Origin: Bryoerythrophyllum caledonicum
Taxonomy: Eukaryota; Streptophyta; Bryopsida; Pottiales; Pottiaceae
Assembly (NCBI GenBank): GCA_963971425.1
Contig: OZ020521.1
Span: 2,172,501 to 2,236,500 of the forward strand
Reading direction: 5' to 3'
Length of the DNA: 64,000 nucleotides
A model generated the notes under the pieces. It did no database searches, was not told the DNA's origin, and saw nothing but the letters and a program-made list of their open reading frames with translations. The position numbers were made by a program, and so were the translations under genes. How positions within the stretch are numbered: the first letter of the stretch is position 1; the number at the start of each line of letters is the position of its first letter. Of this stretch, positions 1 to 11,311 are shown in pieces.

Positions 1-485
1 TGGTGTAGACCTTCTTATTGACCATGCGTATTATCAATCTAAAACATATTAAGTTCACAAAAAAATAAAGTGTGAATTAACAAATTTTGAACCTCCACTC
101 CTTGCACAGCTGTTTTGAATATGCTACACCCGTCCTCTACCTCTAAAAATTGGTGTACAAGGAACTAACATCATGCTTAACAAGATGATAATGGATTTTG
201 ACCTTGTGTAGTGCAAAAATTTGACAGCAAGTGAAGTCAAAGTCTGCTGATCCACTGAACGCAGGGAAGAAAATGAACCATTTGCTTGACTTCAAACACT
301 ATAATCTTTCAATCCATGCGGTCAAACTTTATGAAATTTTGTGAGTATGTTACTCAATAAGTCTTTATTGAGATCCTACGGCTAGAACTAGAAATCGAAG
401 TTTTGGTTTCCTTCTTTGTTCATTGCACTAGAATCCAACAATTTTGAAGTGTTTTTGGTGTAAAACTGTCACGGTACCTTAGGGG
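1..485. mobile_element. piggyBac-like non-autonomous element (right part, cut by window edge)
   Basis: The sequence is collinear with about 5,310-5,798: both share the stretch built around 'cctccactccttgcacag' and the later 'gaagtcaaagtct' block. It ends in AGGGG directly followed by TTAA (486-489), the same terminus as the complete copy at 4,887-5,798. The left end lies outside the window. No coding capacity is visible. TTAA target duplications are the piggyBac hallmark, so the family assignment is inferred from the ends only. Confidence 0.5.
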
Positions 486-624
486 TTAAAATAGGCGAAA
501 CTACATGTAGTTTTAGCAAATTGGCAAATGAGGTTGGATTGGAAATGCCAGTTAGTAGCTGGCAGTAGGAGAGGCTAAAAAAAATCAAACACGGAATCTT
601 GAGTCTAGAGCCTTAGTTGAGCCT

Positions 625-1101
625 TGAAACTAAGGGTTGTTTTACACCTAGAGGCCGGGCCAATTCGTTGTGTAAGAGGCCTGAAATCCTCACTTCGGAT
701 TGGCGGAGAGGCTAAAATTGGCCCAAAGCCCTTTACACCTAGAGGCCAGGCCAACTTGGTTGTCAGAATTTTTTATTCTAAAAAACAATGATCTGACATG
801 GCCCGAGCATGGCGTGAGCATGGTGACTTGGGTGCACCAAGAACGGAAGGCCAATTCTTGGCCTAGGGGCCATTGTCAGATTTCAATAAAAAAAACTTTT
901 TAAATTTTTTTTTTAATATTTTTCAACAAATCAGACCCGTTGGATTTAGAGAAATCTGAACGGCTCTACTGGCCTCGTCTTCTCTTCATTTATGGCTGAA
1001 ATTCTCTACATTTATGGCTGAAATTCTCTACATTTATTAAGTCGGCCGACTTCTTGGCTCCAAGGGCTTTACATATGGGGGAATTGGCCCCGAGTATAAT
1101 C
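625..1101. repeat. Cluster of Tourist-like element termini
   Basis: The motif TTTACACCTAGAGGCC occurs twice, near 638 and 733, and a degenerate form (GGGCTTTACATATGGGGG) occurs near 1,068. These resemble the ends of the 852-bp element at 5,858-6,709 (TTTACACTAGAGGC). They look like stacked or partial insertions of one MITE family. I could not pair them into a complete element, and I see no gene here. Confidence 0.35.
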
Positions 1102-1104
1102 TTA

Positions 1105-2530
1105 GGGGGGTTTTACACTATGGTGCAGAACTCCACCGGCCGATCAAGAAGTCTCGGCCAAGACATGGTTATTTGAGGGGAGCGGTGGATGTTGGACAAG
1201 ACAAAAAAAGAATAAAGTAATGCATGAAGAAGTCTTGACCGGTTAGTAGTGTAAACACCCAACGGTGAAGTCCACCGGCCAACTTCATAAGGTGAAGACC
1301 ACCGGTGAACTTCACCACCAAGAAAGTTTATGCTAGCCAATGGAAACCACAATATCTAATGGTCCCCATGGACATGTAACATTATGGGCTCCGTTGAACT
1401 ACAAAAATTTATATCTTTTGCATCAAATGTCCAAATGTAGTACGGTAAGAGTTGTTGGGAAAAAAGCCCCTACTTGTCTAGTTTGTGTGGTAAAAATTTA
1501 ACATGAATACAATATACATGTTGTTAGCACACACAACCATGCTATAATTGATTTGTTTCAAACCTCTTAATTATTTGCTTGCCTTTTTTTCAATTACCAC
1601 ATAAGGCTTGTTGATGCTGACATTAGACTAGGTAACAACACATCTATGTGCTTACTGTAGGTTCTACTTTATAATTTTTATACTACAAAAAAAAATCGAT
1701 TTGGTTGTTCAAAATTTATTTACCAAAAGTACATGAGGAAAATAGAAGGCAATTTTGTTCATATGTAGAATATATCAGAAATATATGTTTCTTATGGTCA
1801 TATTGATTCCATATGGGTCATAAATCGCATTCCATATCAATATTGACATAAAATCAATATTGTTTCAATCCTTCTTGAGATCATATTGTAAAAAGACAAC
1901 ATGAAGTTGGTATTAAATATTTTCAATACAATCATTTTAAAAATGAAATATGAAAAATAACACATAATTTGAAAAAAATATTAGTATGAAACTTTAGAAC
2001 ATTGTTTTTTTGTCTGGACAATAATTGACCCCATTAATAGAAATGAAATGTTTTTTGCATATTAGACGAGTGTGTAAAAGAAATCTCAAAAGATGTCCAT
2101 ATAAAAATAAAAATAAAAACTAAAATAAAATATACCTTGACAACGATTGCTGTCCAAATATAAGGTCAAACTCAAAAGCAACTATTCTAGATAAAACATG
2201 TACCATCTATGTAAGTTGTTTTTTTAATTTTCTTCCTGCTTTTTGCCAATATCATCTTGTCTTTTCCTTTTAATTTCTTCAATGCGCCAACTCTTTGTAG
2301 ATGAAAAATCATTTTCCAAAGTAGTTTTTGATTTATTTGAACAAAGGATGGATATCTCCCATCTACTTATTGTTATAAGGCATGCATTTTTGGCCATAAT
2401 CACCTTTCAAAATCTATACATTTTACATCAAGTGTAAAAATGTAGTAAAACCTGTTGGAAAAAATGGTCCTACTTGTCTAATTTGTGTAGTAAAAAGTTC
2501 ACATGAACTCAAGTATGTAAATGCAGAAAT
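1105..2530. mobile_element. Tourist-like element related to 35,081-36,361 (right terminus not found)
   Basis: It starts after TTA (1,102-1,104) with a run of G followed by TTTTACACTATGG and then AACTCCACCGGCC, the same terminal motif as the complete element at 35,081. The interior (about 1,980-2,450) is the inverted counterpart of 35,750-36,290. A block around 1,390-1,500 is duplicated at about 2,400-2,510, so the copy is longer and rearranged. No transposase is visible, and the right inverted terminus was not recognised. Confidence 0.45.
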
Positions 2531-3507
2531 GTAAATGCAAAAATAAAATTCACCCATTATATATGCATTATGTACTATATATACCTACTATTCACTTTAA
2601 ATACCCATTATTTATTTCATATACGTGTTATTGTCTTTAGATAACTATCATTTATTTTATGTACCCGAGGTAGTATATTGTGTAGTTTCAATATGTTGGA
2701 AATTATGGTTTTATTTTTCTATTTTTGATACATAATACAATTTTAAAACTCAATAAGCCAAATTTGAATAAAATGTCACTATAAAGGATTCCTCGAAAGG
2801 GCATTTTAAAGGATTCCTCAAAATGACACATATGGAGGATTCTTTCAAAGTTCACATTCAATTCAACAGGTACATTTGATTCAAATGGCAATTCCATAGG
2901 TCACGTGGCCGGGAGCGGCGGACGGATAGCCTATCGCCTATTATATAGGTAGATAAATTATTCTCCACATAGATATCTTACCAGTTATGTTTAGAACTTG
3001 AATTAATCCAAAAAGGTAATGCACCATTTGTATTTTTTTAAACCTCATTTGGAATATTTGAAAAAAACAAATCATGACATGCATACTTTGTTCAATACCA
3101 ATTTTCTTCAATATTAATGTTTCATAAATTCCATTTTCTTGAACCTTGCAATAAAGAACCATGAAAGGAGATTGTTTGGATTTGTTTTTAGATGATGTAG
3201 GACCTAAATTAGTTTTTAAAATAAATAATAAGACTTTTACATATATTTGAAAAGTCTTCTAAAGCTTGGATTTTAAATTCTTGAGATAATGAAAAAATTT
3301 AGGTACATGCCCAAAATCCTATGTGTGCCCTTTGGGTATAGTTGGTCCTTTAGGGGCTATATAAACTTAAAAACCTTACCCAATGTCATTGATGTCATAG
3401 ATATGACATGAGGGTTATATAAGAATGAAATAATGTAAGGGTTTCATATGCTAATTTCACAAGATGAAAACATGGAGATCAACAGAGATTGTATATGTAA
3501 TGTACAA
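2531..3507. other. AT-rich stretch without a recognisable gene
   Basis: Low-complexity AT-rich sequence. Around 2,565-2,665 there is a degenerate run of short units of the type 'taCCCATTATttattt'. No open frame shows protein-like composition, and no RNA gene was recognised. Confidence 0.5.
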
Positions 3508-4829
3508 TACCCTCACACAAATATACGTACTTTTTTGATTTTGTATGTTTCCACACTACACTGCTGCCAACTTTGGCACCCTCCTGAGGGCTGAAAAATT
3601 GTCAATTTACCATGACATTTTTTGCACAAGATCACCTTTATGTTGACAACATGTGTGCCAAATTTCAAGGCCAGAAGATGAATACAAAAAAATATATTAA
3701 AAATCTACCAAGATGTGTAGTTGTGAACCATTCACAACTAACCAACTTTGACACCCTCCCAAGGATTGAAAGAATTTTTTTTGCCCATGGAATTTTAGCA
3801 TGACACCACCTCTATGTTTATAATAAGTGTGCCAAATTCCAAGGCCACATGATGAATAGAAAAAAGGATGTTCAAAATTGTTTCTCGTAGCTACATATTT
3901 TGGTAGATTTTAAAGATGGTTTCTTGTATTCATCTTCTGGCCTTGATTTTTGGCACATACGTTATCAACATGAAGGTGATCTTGTGCCAAAAATTCATGG
4001 TCAATTAACAATTTTTCCGACCTAGGGAGGGTGCCAAAGTTGACAATAGTGAAATGGTTTCGCTGATTGTTTCTCACAACTACACATGTTGGTAGATTTA
4101 GATTTGTTTCTTTTCTTTTGTGGGTCTTTCGGACTTGAAATGAAGCACATGTATAACCAACATAGATATGTTCATATGACGAGACTATCATTTGGAAAAA
4201 TAAAAAATTGAATCCTGAGGAGGGTGTCAAAGTTGGCAGGAGTGAAATGTTTCTCACAACTATACATGTTGGTAGATTTCAAAAATCTTTTGATATGTAG
4301 ATATTTTGGCCTTCAAATTTGGCACGCATGTGATCAACATAGAGATTGTCTCATGTCAAAAAAATTCATGGGAACATACCTAAAAATCCAATCCTTGGGA
4401 GTGTGTCAAAGTTGGCTAGGAGTGAAATGTTTCTCACAACTACACATTTTGCTAGCTTTTGATGTAGTTTTCATTGTGTGGATCTTTTGGACTTGAAATT
4501 TTTCACACATGTAATCAACATAGAGGTCATCTCATGCTAAAAATTACATGGGCCAAAAAAATTCTTTCAATCCTTGGAAGGGTGTCAAAGTTGGCAGCTA
4601 TGAAACTTTTCTTACAGCTACCCCATGTTGATAAATCTTGGATATCTTTTTTTGTATAAATGTTTTGGCCTTGAAATTTTGCGCACATGTTTTCAACATA
4701 GAAGTGATCTTGTGCCAAAAATTTCATGGTAAATTGACAAATGTTTAGCCCTCAGGACGGTGCCAAAGTTGGTAGCACTGTAGTGTGGAAACTGTAAAAG
4801 CAAAATGCACGTATACTTGTGTGAGGGTA
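3508..4829. mobile_element. Foldback-type element with ~180-bp internal tandem units
   Basis: The ends are long inverted repeats: the left begins TACCCTCACACAAATATACG and the right, reverse-complemented, TACCCTCACACAAGTATACG. Similarity continues inward for roughly 300 bp or more. Inside, a unit marked by AACTTTGACACCCTCC recurs about every 180 bp: forward near 3,568 and 3,748, and reverse near 4,030, 4,206, 4,392, 4,575 and 4,752. The arms are therefore built of tandem units facing each other. No transposase is encoded. The flanking target duplication is unclear; a TA could be counted on each side. Confidence 0.6.
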
Positions 4830-4886
4830 CTATACATGTAATGGGTATGGGCGGAAAGAGTGGATATCCTGACGGATCCCATTTAA

Positions 4887-5798
4887 CCTCTAAAGGACCA
4901 AATCTCCTTCGGGGGGATTTCTTATTTTGGGTAAGTTCCTAAAATTCGAAAAAAATCCTTTTTCTCTGAATTTTTTATTCTATGATAAGAGCTTTGTGGA
5001 GATATTTTTATTTTATTTTTTGGATTTCTGGTTTGAAAGTTAGTACCACTTAAAGCCAAAAGTGGGGACTCCCGGCACCTCCAATTTTTTTTACAAAAGT
5101 TTATATTGACATTGAGATTTTTCACACATATAAAGAATATTTCCTTCTTTGGAAATTTTCAAAAAAAATCTTGTCTTTAGTGTAAAAAGGCATTTTATTC
5201 CAAGTCAAACATTTTCACACATTGTCAGGCAATGGGAGAAAAAAAATTCATCTTTTCTACATAAAACCTAGAGATCTTTATATTTTTCACTTTTTACTTT
5301 TTCAACAACAATATGTGGTGAAAACCTTCTTATTCACCATTTGGATTATCATTCAAATACAAACGTAGTTCACAAAAAAAAAACGTGAAATGGCAATTGT
5401 TGAACCTCCACTCCTTGCACAGTTGTTTTGAATATGCTACACCCCTTTTTTACCTCTAAGAATTGGTGTGTTGGGATATAACATCATGCTTAAGACAATG
5501 TTTAAAGATTTAGTCCTTGTACAATGCAAAAATTTGATTCAAAGTGAAGTCAAAGTCTCCTGATCTACTCAACGCAGGGGAGAAATTAACCATTGTTTTG
5601 ACTTTAAACACTAAAATCTATCAGTCCGTGTAGTGGATTGCAACCAAAATTCAATGGCATGTTTATGTAGAAGTCTGTTTTTAGATCTTATGGTTGGAAA
5701 TCCGAAAAATCACTTTAAAATGTGATTTTCATGTCTCTTTTTGGCACTGGCAGTTTTGGACTGGTTTTAGAGCGAAAGTGGTCGTGGTCCTTCAGGGG
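4887..5798. mobile_element. piggyBac-like MITE, complete, TTAA-flanked
   Basis: TTAA lies on both sides (4,883-4,886 and 5,799-5,802). The left end reads CCTCTAAAGGACCA and the right end, reverse-complemented, CCCCTGAAGGACCA. The 912-bp interior has no coding potential. Related copies are the fragment at 1-485, the element at 6,904-7,833 and an inverted degenerate copy near 13.3-14.38 kb. TTAA duplication plus CC-starting inverted repeats fits the piggyBac superfamily; no transposase is present to confirm it. Confidence 0.6.
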
Positions 5799-5857
5799 TT
5801 AACAACCATGTTGACAACGATCACTCTCTTTACATAGTATTGATAGTTGTACTTTTA

Positions 5858-6709
5858 GGGCCTCTTTACACTAGAGGCGAGAGGCCGTAAGGAGAGAAAT
5901 TTCAGCCAATGGGAGGCGTAGAAACCGAGAAGACCAAAGAATGTGACTTTACACCCGATTTTTTCAGCCCAAGCGACGAAAGAGGAGAAAATGACATGGA
6001 CAACACTTTTGTCCTTTATGGCAGCAAAAAGGCACATTTTTCACGGCCCCCAGATTTTTAGTCAAGCCCATCTCAAGAGGTGGGCCTGACGTAAAATCCG
6101 GGAGGCCATTTGGCCAAAATTCTCACAGCCAATCATTTTTATTTTTTATGAATATTTCAGAACGGCCATTTCTATCTTTGGGTATTGAAGAATGTTTTGA
6201 AAATAGCTGTACAGTAGCATTGTCAGGAATTGGTGGTTTCCAGGCTGATTCGAGAAATGATGTAGGTTTCCAGAGCTGATTGCGATTGCAGACTTGCTAG
6301 AATGGGCACCTCTGGCATCTGTGGGAGCCCTCTTCTGCCTCTTGCATTGCCGGCTCTGTTTTTGTTCTTGGTCTCCTTGCAATCAAACTTTGTTTGGTTT
6401 GTGCTCAAAAGAAAAAACTTAAAAAATAATAAAATTACCATCTTCATGTCTATCATAGGATGTCGTCTGTTTCATGACCTTATAGCCCTCCACTGGTGAG
6501 TGCATGATGTCATCTTTTTGTATTGGTGGTTGACAACAAGTTTAATAAAAAAAAATCATATTAAAAAAATGAGCACTTTATTTTGTGGTCCCTTCTCACT
6601 TTACACTATATCCAAAGGCCGTCAAGTTCAAAGGTTGGCTTCTCAAGGATGAGCCATGGCCCTTGTGAGGTTTTTTCTACGGCTTCTCGCCTCTAGTGTA
6701 AAGAGGGCC
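5858..6709. mobile_element. Tourist-like (PIF/Harbinger-type) MITE, complete
   Basis: The 852-bp element is flanked by TTA on both sides (5,855-5,857 and 6,710-6,712). Left end: GGGCCTCTTTACACTAGAGG; right end reverse-complemented: GGCCCTCTTTACACTAGAGG. After two swapped bases the inverted repeats match for about 30 bp. No transposase is visible. The 3-bp TTA duplication and GG-starting ends fit PIF/Harbinger elements; that is inference from structure. Confidence 0.65.
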
Positions 6710-6903
6710 TTAGTAAAAATCTTCATAAAATGTAAAAGGTTTAGTGCGTTCAAATCATTAAGTACCACAACTGTAATCATTAAATTTACCGAACCACCAA
6801 CTGGCCTCGAGGCTGACTCTCTCCGCACCGACTCCTTCCACGCTCTGCTCCCGAGGCAAACTACTGTACCGCACCTCCGGTCGTCTCGGCCTGATCCCCT
6901 TAA

Positions 6904-7833
6904 CCCCTAAAGGTGAGTGGCCTCAAAACAACCAAAAACCCTCAAAACTACCCTCTTTTGATGCAAGATGTAAATTTTCAATTTTTGACAATTTTTGAAG
7001 TATGTAACCGAAAGATCTAGTACCTAACTTGTACATGTACATGCATACCGAATCTTAGAATCAAATTCCTCACCATTTGTGAGATCGTAATGTTCAAAGT
7101 TGAAAAAAAAGATTTTTTCCTTGTTGTAGAATGGAAAACTAATGTTTTGGGGGCCAAAAAAACCATTTTTGAAAGGAAATTAGACACGAGGCTCTTCAAA
7201 TTCTTGTTCCTATGTGAGTAAGGAATATGTCCAGATAATTTTTACCCTCATAGGATCTATAAAACCTAAAGAAATGCTTAATTTTTCACATGGAGGTATG
7301 CTGAAATACAAATACAAATGCCCATTTTCAACAATTAACAAGGCATGTAAAAAATTATTGGATTGGAAATCCAAACTGTGAGATCATGCTTTACTACCTC
7401 TTTTACATGTACGAAAAACAAAATTAGAAAAAAAGTAAAATCTCAATTTCTGGTGAATTTTTGAAGTTACTGCGATCTAATTGATTTTGGGCAGATTTTG
7501 AGAATGAATGAGCATATACCGCAGTTTTGGGCAGATTTAAGCATGCCCTAACAGTGTTTTCAAACTTTGACCATGAATATCTCCTGAAGTATGAGGAATT
7601 TTGAAGCATGAATGGTGTCATTGGAAAGGTATGGGAAAACTCTACAACCTGCAAAAAGTTGCAACTTCGTACGATCTAAATTTAGTAACTGAGAGCCTGA
7701 CCAGAGTCAGATCGACCACAATCTGGTCGATTTCTCCTTTGATGCACGTCGTAACGCCCTCACTCTCACCTGTCAACCTCATTCCCCTCACTCTTCGGAT
7801 ATTCTCCGGATGCACGTCGTGGTCCTTCAGGAA
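6904..7833. mobile_element. piggyBac-like MITE, TTAA-flanked
   Basis: TTAA lies at 6,900-6,903 and 7,834-7,837. The left end is CCCCTAAAGGTGAG and the right end ...GGTCCTTCAGGAA, i.e. the same termini as the 4,887 copy with the last two G mutated to A. The interior differs from the 4,887 copy, so it is a related but distinct subfamily. It is non-coding. Confidence 0.5.
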
Positions 7834-7837
7834 TTAA

Positions 7838-9734
7838 CGAGAATAACCTAAATTTTGATGATACGAAGGAATAAACTTCTCATCGTCCTCACCCAAACAG
7901 TGACGGGTTTCCAATATTGCAAAAAGTCAATGAAAATGCAACAAGACTGAACCGCGTGCTTCTATGTTTAGAATCTGAAGTTGATTAAATATGTTGTCGC
8001 TTTCGGCGGTCATCACATTGGTGATTACCGTGGGTTGGCAATTTTGGAGCGCACGTTTGATAGTACTACCGATGACACGGCTATTGACTTCGAGGCTTAA
8101 CTAAGGTGGATAGAATTTCTATTTACTGGAAATTGCGGGTTTCCCAGGAACAGCTCTGGCACAAAAAATACAGGAATATCAATATCTAGAAAAAGAAGGA
8201 GAGGAAGTACGTTGGGGTTGGCGCGGAGCGGAGACCGGAGCAGCGGGCTGCCTCGCGGCTTGTGTCAGGGCTTGGAATGCGAGTCTGGGTGCTCGATCTC
8301 TTCTCTGAGCTCAAGAACTTTTTTTGAAGGGAGTTTTGTGTATGTTTTTTTTTTCCTGTCTACGACATGCATCGTGAGCACGAACTCATGCAGTAAAGTT
8401 TTACACGACGCAGGGAAGGAGTTTAGTGTTTCAGGTTTTTGTGCCTGCGTCGTACTGGTTTTAAGGAGGGAGCTTCCATTCGGGGCGGATGTATGGGAAC
8501 CTAGACGTTGGAGAGCTGCCGGGAGAGAGTATAGAATTTGTACATTGTGACTTGGGCGTTGGAAATCAGGGTTCAAGAGCACTAAAACAAACTAGAGAGG
8601 CGCCGGAGCTTGGGGAGGAGGTTGAATTTCTGAGGGAGAGAAGAATTCGGAAGTGAGAATTTGGAGCTAGTTAAGATCAGATTTGAATTCGCAGTGGAGC
8701 GCCTGTCAATACGCGCACCAAGGTGAGTGGAAGATAATTTTTAGGTCGAATGGCTTTCCACTCCATCTATGTTCTCATTATTCTTGTTTATTGATCTGTT
8801 TTTTTTGCTTGCTCCTCGTGCTCATTTTGCCTTTTCTTCTTCTTGAAGCAAGGAGATACGGCACTGCTTTGAGCTGCGAAGTCAGGACACGTCAAGGTGG
8901 TAGAGCTATTGCTAAAATCTGGAGGTTTCCTTGTTCGGGAAGTTCATTTACGTCACGTTGGAGTTCAGGTTCATGAGTCTCTCATGAGCAGACGAGAGGC
9001 ACTTTCCAGTGACAAAATCGGGATTTTGAGCTCTTACAAGTTGGGATCTGGATGAGTTACAGGTGCTGAACCACTTGTGCGGAACAATCGCGATGAGGCC
9101 GCCCTTGATGTAGCAAAGGACGAGGTTGTGCGTACTTTGATATCATGTAAGCACTCTTGCAACATGCACGTTTCAATAATTTATGGAATCAAAGCATAGT
9201 ATGATCTACAGAGTCAGTTGTTTTAAGCTTGATCTCTAGATTGTTTGTGAAGTGATTATCTTATCAACTGCAAGATCGTATCCTTTCACAGTGTAAAATA
9301 TTATATGAAGTATACATGTGTGTGTCGTCTCTCCTTGGACAGTATCTATAAGGGGGAGATCATATCTTATTATCATATTGAACCACCAGTCTGGGAGTTG
9401 CTATTAGTAAATATGAATCTTGGTGAGGCCGAACGAAGTATGTAGCGAGTCAACTAGAGAGTTGGGCATGTCACTACAAAGGCAGGTGTCGATGTAGATT
9501 CCATCTTTGATACCTTGAGTTCGGGAGACAAACATGCAGATCACGTATGAATTACGAGACTTGAATTTGAAGTGATACGTGCACTTACTCATGGAATGAG
9601 TAGTACCAATATATTTAATTTTGATAAAAACCTTGTGTATATACTTAGTGTGTCTCCCCCTGAATATGATAATTTCTGTACATGTTTATCAACCATGTTC
9701 TGAATTTGAAACACTACTTACGATTTGGAATTTG
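7838..9734. other. Unassigned stretch, GC-richer core, possible 5' transcribed region
   Basis: From about 8,200 to 9,130 base composition is more balanced than in the surrounding AT-rich DNA, and there are good-looking splice sites: CCAAG|GTGAGTGG near 8,721 and a pyrimidine-rich tract ending in an acceptor near 8,850. No long open frame or known domain is present. It could be leader exons of a gene reaching to 10.47 kb, but nothing proves this. Confidence 0.25.
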
Positions 9735-9741
9735 GATAGCT

Positions 9742-9960
9742 GCAGTGCCCGACAAGACGACCACCGTTGAACCTGCAGCTCTTGAGAAGACGACTACCAC
9801 TGAATCCAGTGCCCGAGAAGACCACCACCACTGAATCCTGTGCCCGAGAAGACCACCACCGCTAAACCTGCAGCTCCTGAGAAGACGACCACCCCTCAGT
9901 CCAGAGTTACTGAGTAGACAACCACTGCTGAAGTTACAGTTCCTGCTCCTTTGGTGTAAA
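9742..9960 (+). repeat. Degenerate coding-like tandem repeat (Glu-Lys-Thr-Thr-Thr units)
   Basis: Four to five units of about 40 bp built around GAGAAGACCACCACC recur in a row. Read in frame they give segments such as PEKTTTTES and PAALEKTTTT, but consecutive units fall into different frames and stop codons (TGA, TAA, TAG) interrupt them. The segment looks like a decayed Thr/Lys/Glu-rich low-complexity exon. An acceptor-like site precedes it at about 9,740. Confidence 0.4.
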
Positions 9961-10189
9961 GAGCTAAATCTCCAGTCTCCTGGTAATCAATAATGTCTTC
10001 ACACTTTTATTCTTAGTCAACAAACTCCTTCTGAATTTGTTTTGTAGAGGTCGGGTGGTTCATTTTTCCGAGCATGCGGTTATTTCTGTAATCGGCTTTT
10101 CTTTCCCCAAGTCATTAACCTTGTACACGCCATGGAGAATTTCTTCCACATCAGATGGATAGTCTTTGATTTGTTTTCCTCTCACCTCT

Positions 10190-10466
10190 GCAGGCTGAGA
10201 CGCAACATCCGGTGTAAAGAGTTGAGGCGGAAGATGCACAACCTGAGAAGGCCGTGGATGTGAAGGAAAAGGCGCCTATATCATTGCAGAGTGGTGTGCC
10301 CAGGACCACTTCTGTAGGCAGTCGTGCATTCGCAGGGTTGCCCAAGAGTGGAAAGGTTGGCACTTTGGGTGGCCTGTTGTTCTCCGCTGACAACAAGCTT
10401 CCTCTGTCTTTCTCATATGGATGGGACTCCGGCCTAGGGCGCAAGAAAATGAAGATAACCCTTTAA
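10190..10466 (+). pseudogene. Coding-like terminal exon of an unrecognised gene
   Basis: A candidate acceptor (CTCTGCAG at about 10,193) is followed by sequence whose open part, from about 10,222, reads V-E-A-E-D-A-Q-P-E-K and runs about 80 residues to a stop at 10,466. It includes GKVGTLGGLLFSADNKLPLS and ends with basic residues. A TAA near 10,213 interrupts the frame just after the putative acceptor, so the exon is either broken or starts later. Proximity to the Lys/Glu/Thr repeat upstream suggests they were one gene. I do not recognise the family. Confidence 0.3.
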
Positions 10467-11311
10467 AAGAAATGATTCCAGGTTATTTCATCTAATTGAA
10501 AGGATCCCTAGTTACTACGTGATCTCTGGTTATTTTGTCCACTATTCTTTGATGTTAACCTATGATCACACTAAGGCCTACAATCACATGACGAAATAGT
10601 GCATCATTTACAGGCCTATCAATTGATCTCTAGCGCTTGGGCACAATAGTCAGGTGGAGTAGAATAGTTCAGGCATGTCAACCAAGACCTTGAAGAGTAA
10701 CGAATGCAGGGTGCTCTTTGCTATAGAAGTGGAGAATTTATCCATATACTATTCTGAAGGCTCTGCAAACGGATGCAGTTCCTGAAGTGCACTAGTTCCG
10801 AGATCAAATTCAACACTTCCAGTAAAGGTGGTTCCAGTATGTGGGGCCCATTTGAGAGTTGGTTGTCATGCCTTTTAGCTGCTTGTAATATGAGGGCTCC
10901 TATCTCGCATTTCAACTCAGGTACGAAAATGGAAATTAGTTTTAAGGTTTGATAGTAACTGGATAGCTTAGATACAACCAAGTTTGTACATCTATGAGTA
11001 TTCTTTGCGGGATTTTGGTAATTACACTTTAATTTGGGATAAATGCACTTCCATGTGTATGTAAACTCATCATCCTAATAATTTATTCTTATTTAGTCTC
11101 ATGAATGAAAGTTATGATAAATCGTCTAGAAGGATATTGGCCTGCTGAAATTAACATCGGGCGATATCTTTCATGACTTATCAAAACATTCATTTAAAAG
11201 ACTTAAAAGAAATAACATTTTAAACATAGAAATTATAATGTTCTATTCAAATCCTATATTCTAATTTAATATCTTATAAATATTTTGATTTATTTTGCAG
11301 ATTTCGTAAAA

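Noticed and set aside
8212-8582. Overlapping 100-residue open frames on both strands as genes
   Set aside because: Neither strand shows domain-like sequence; they reflect a locally stop-poor composition.
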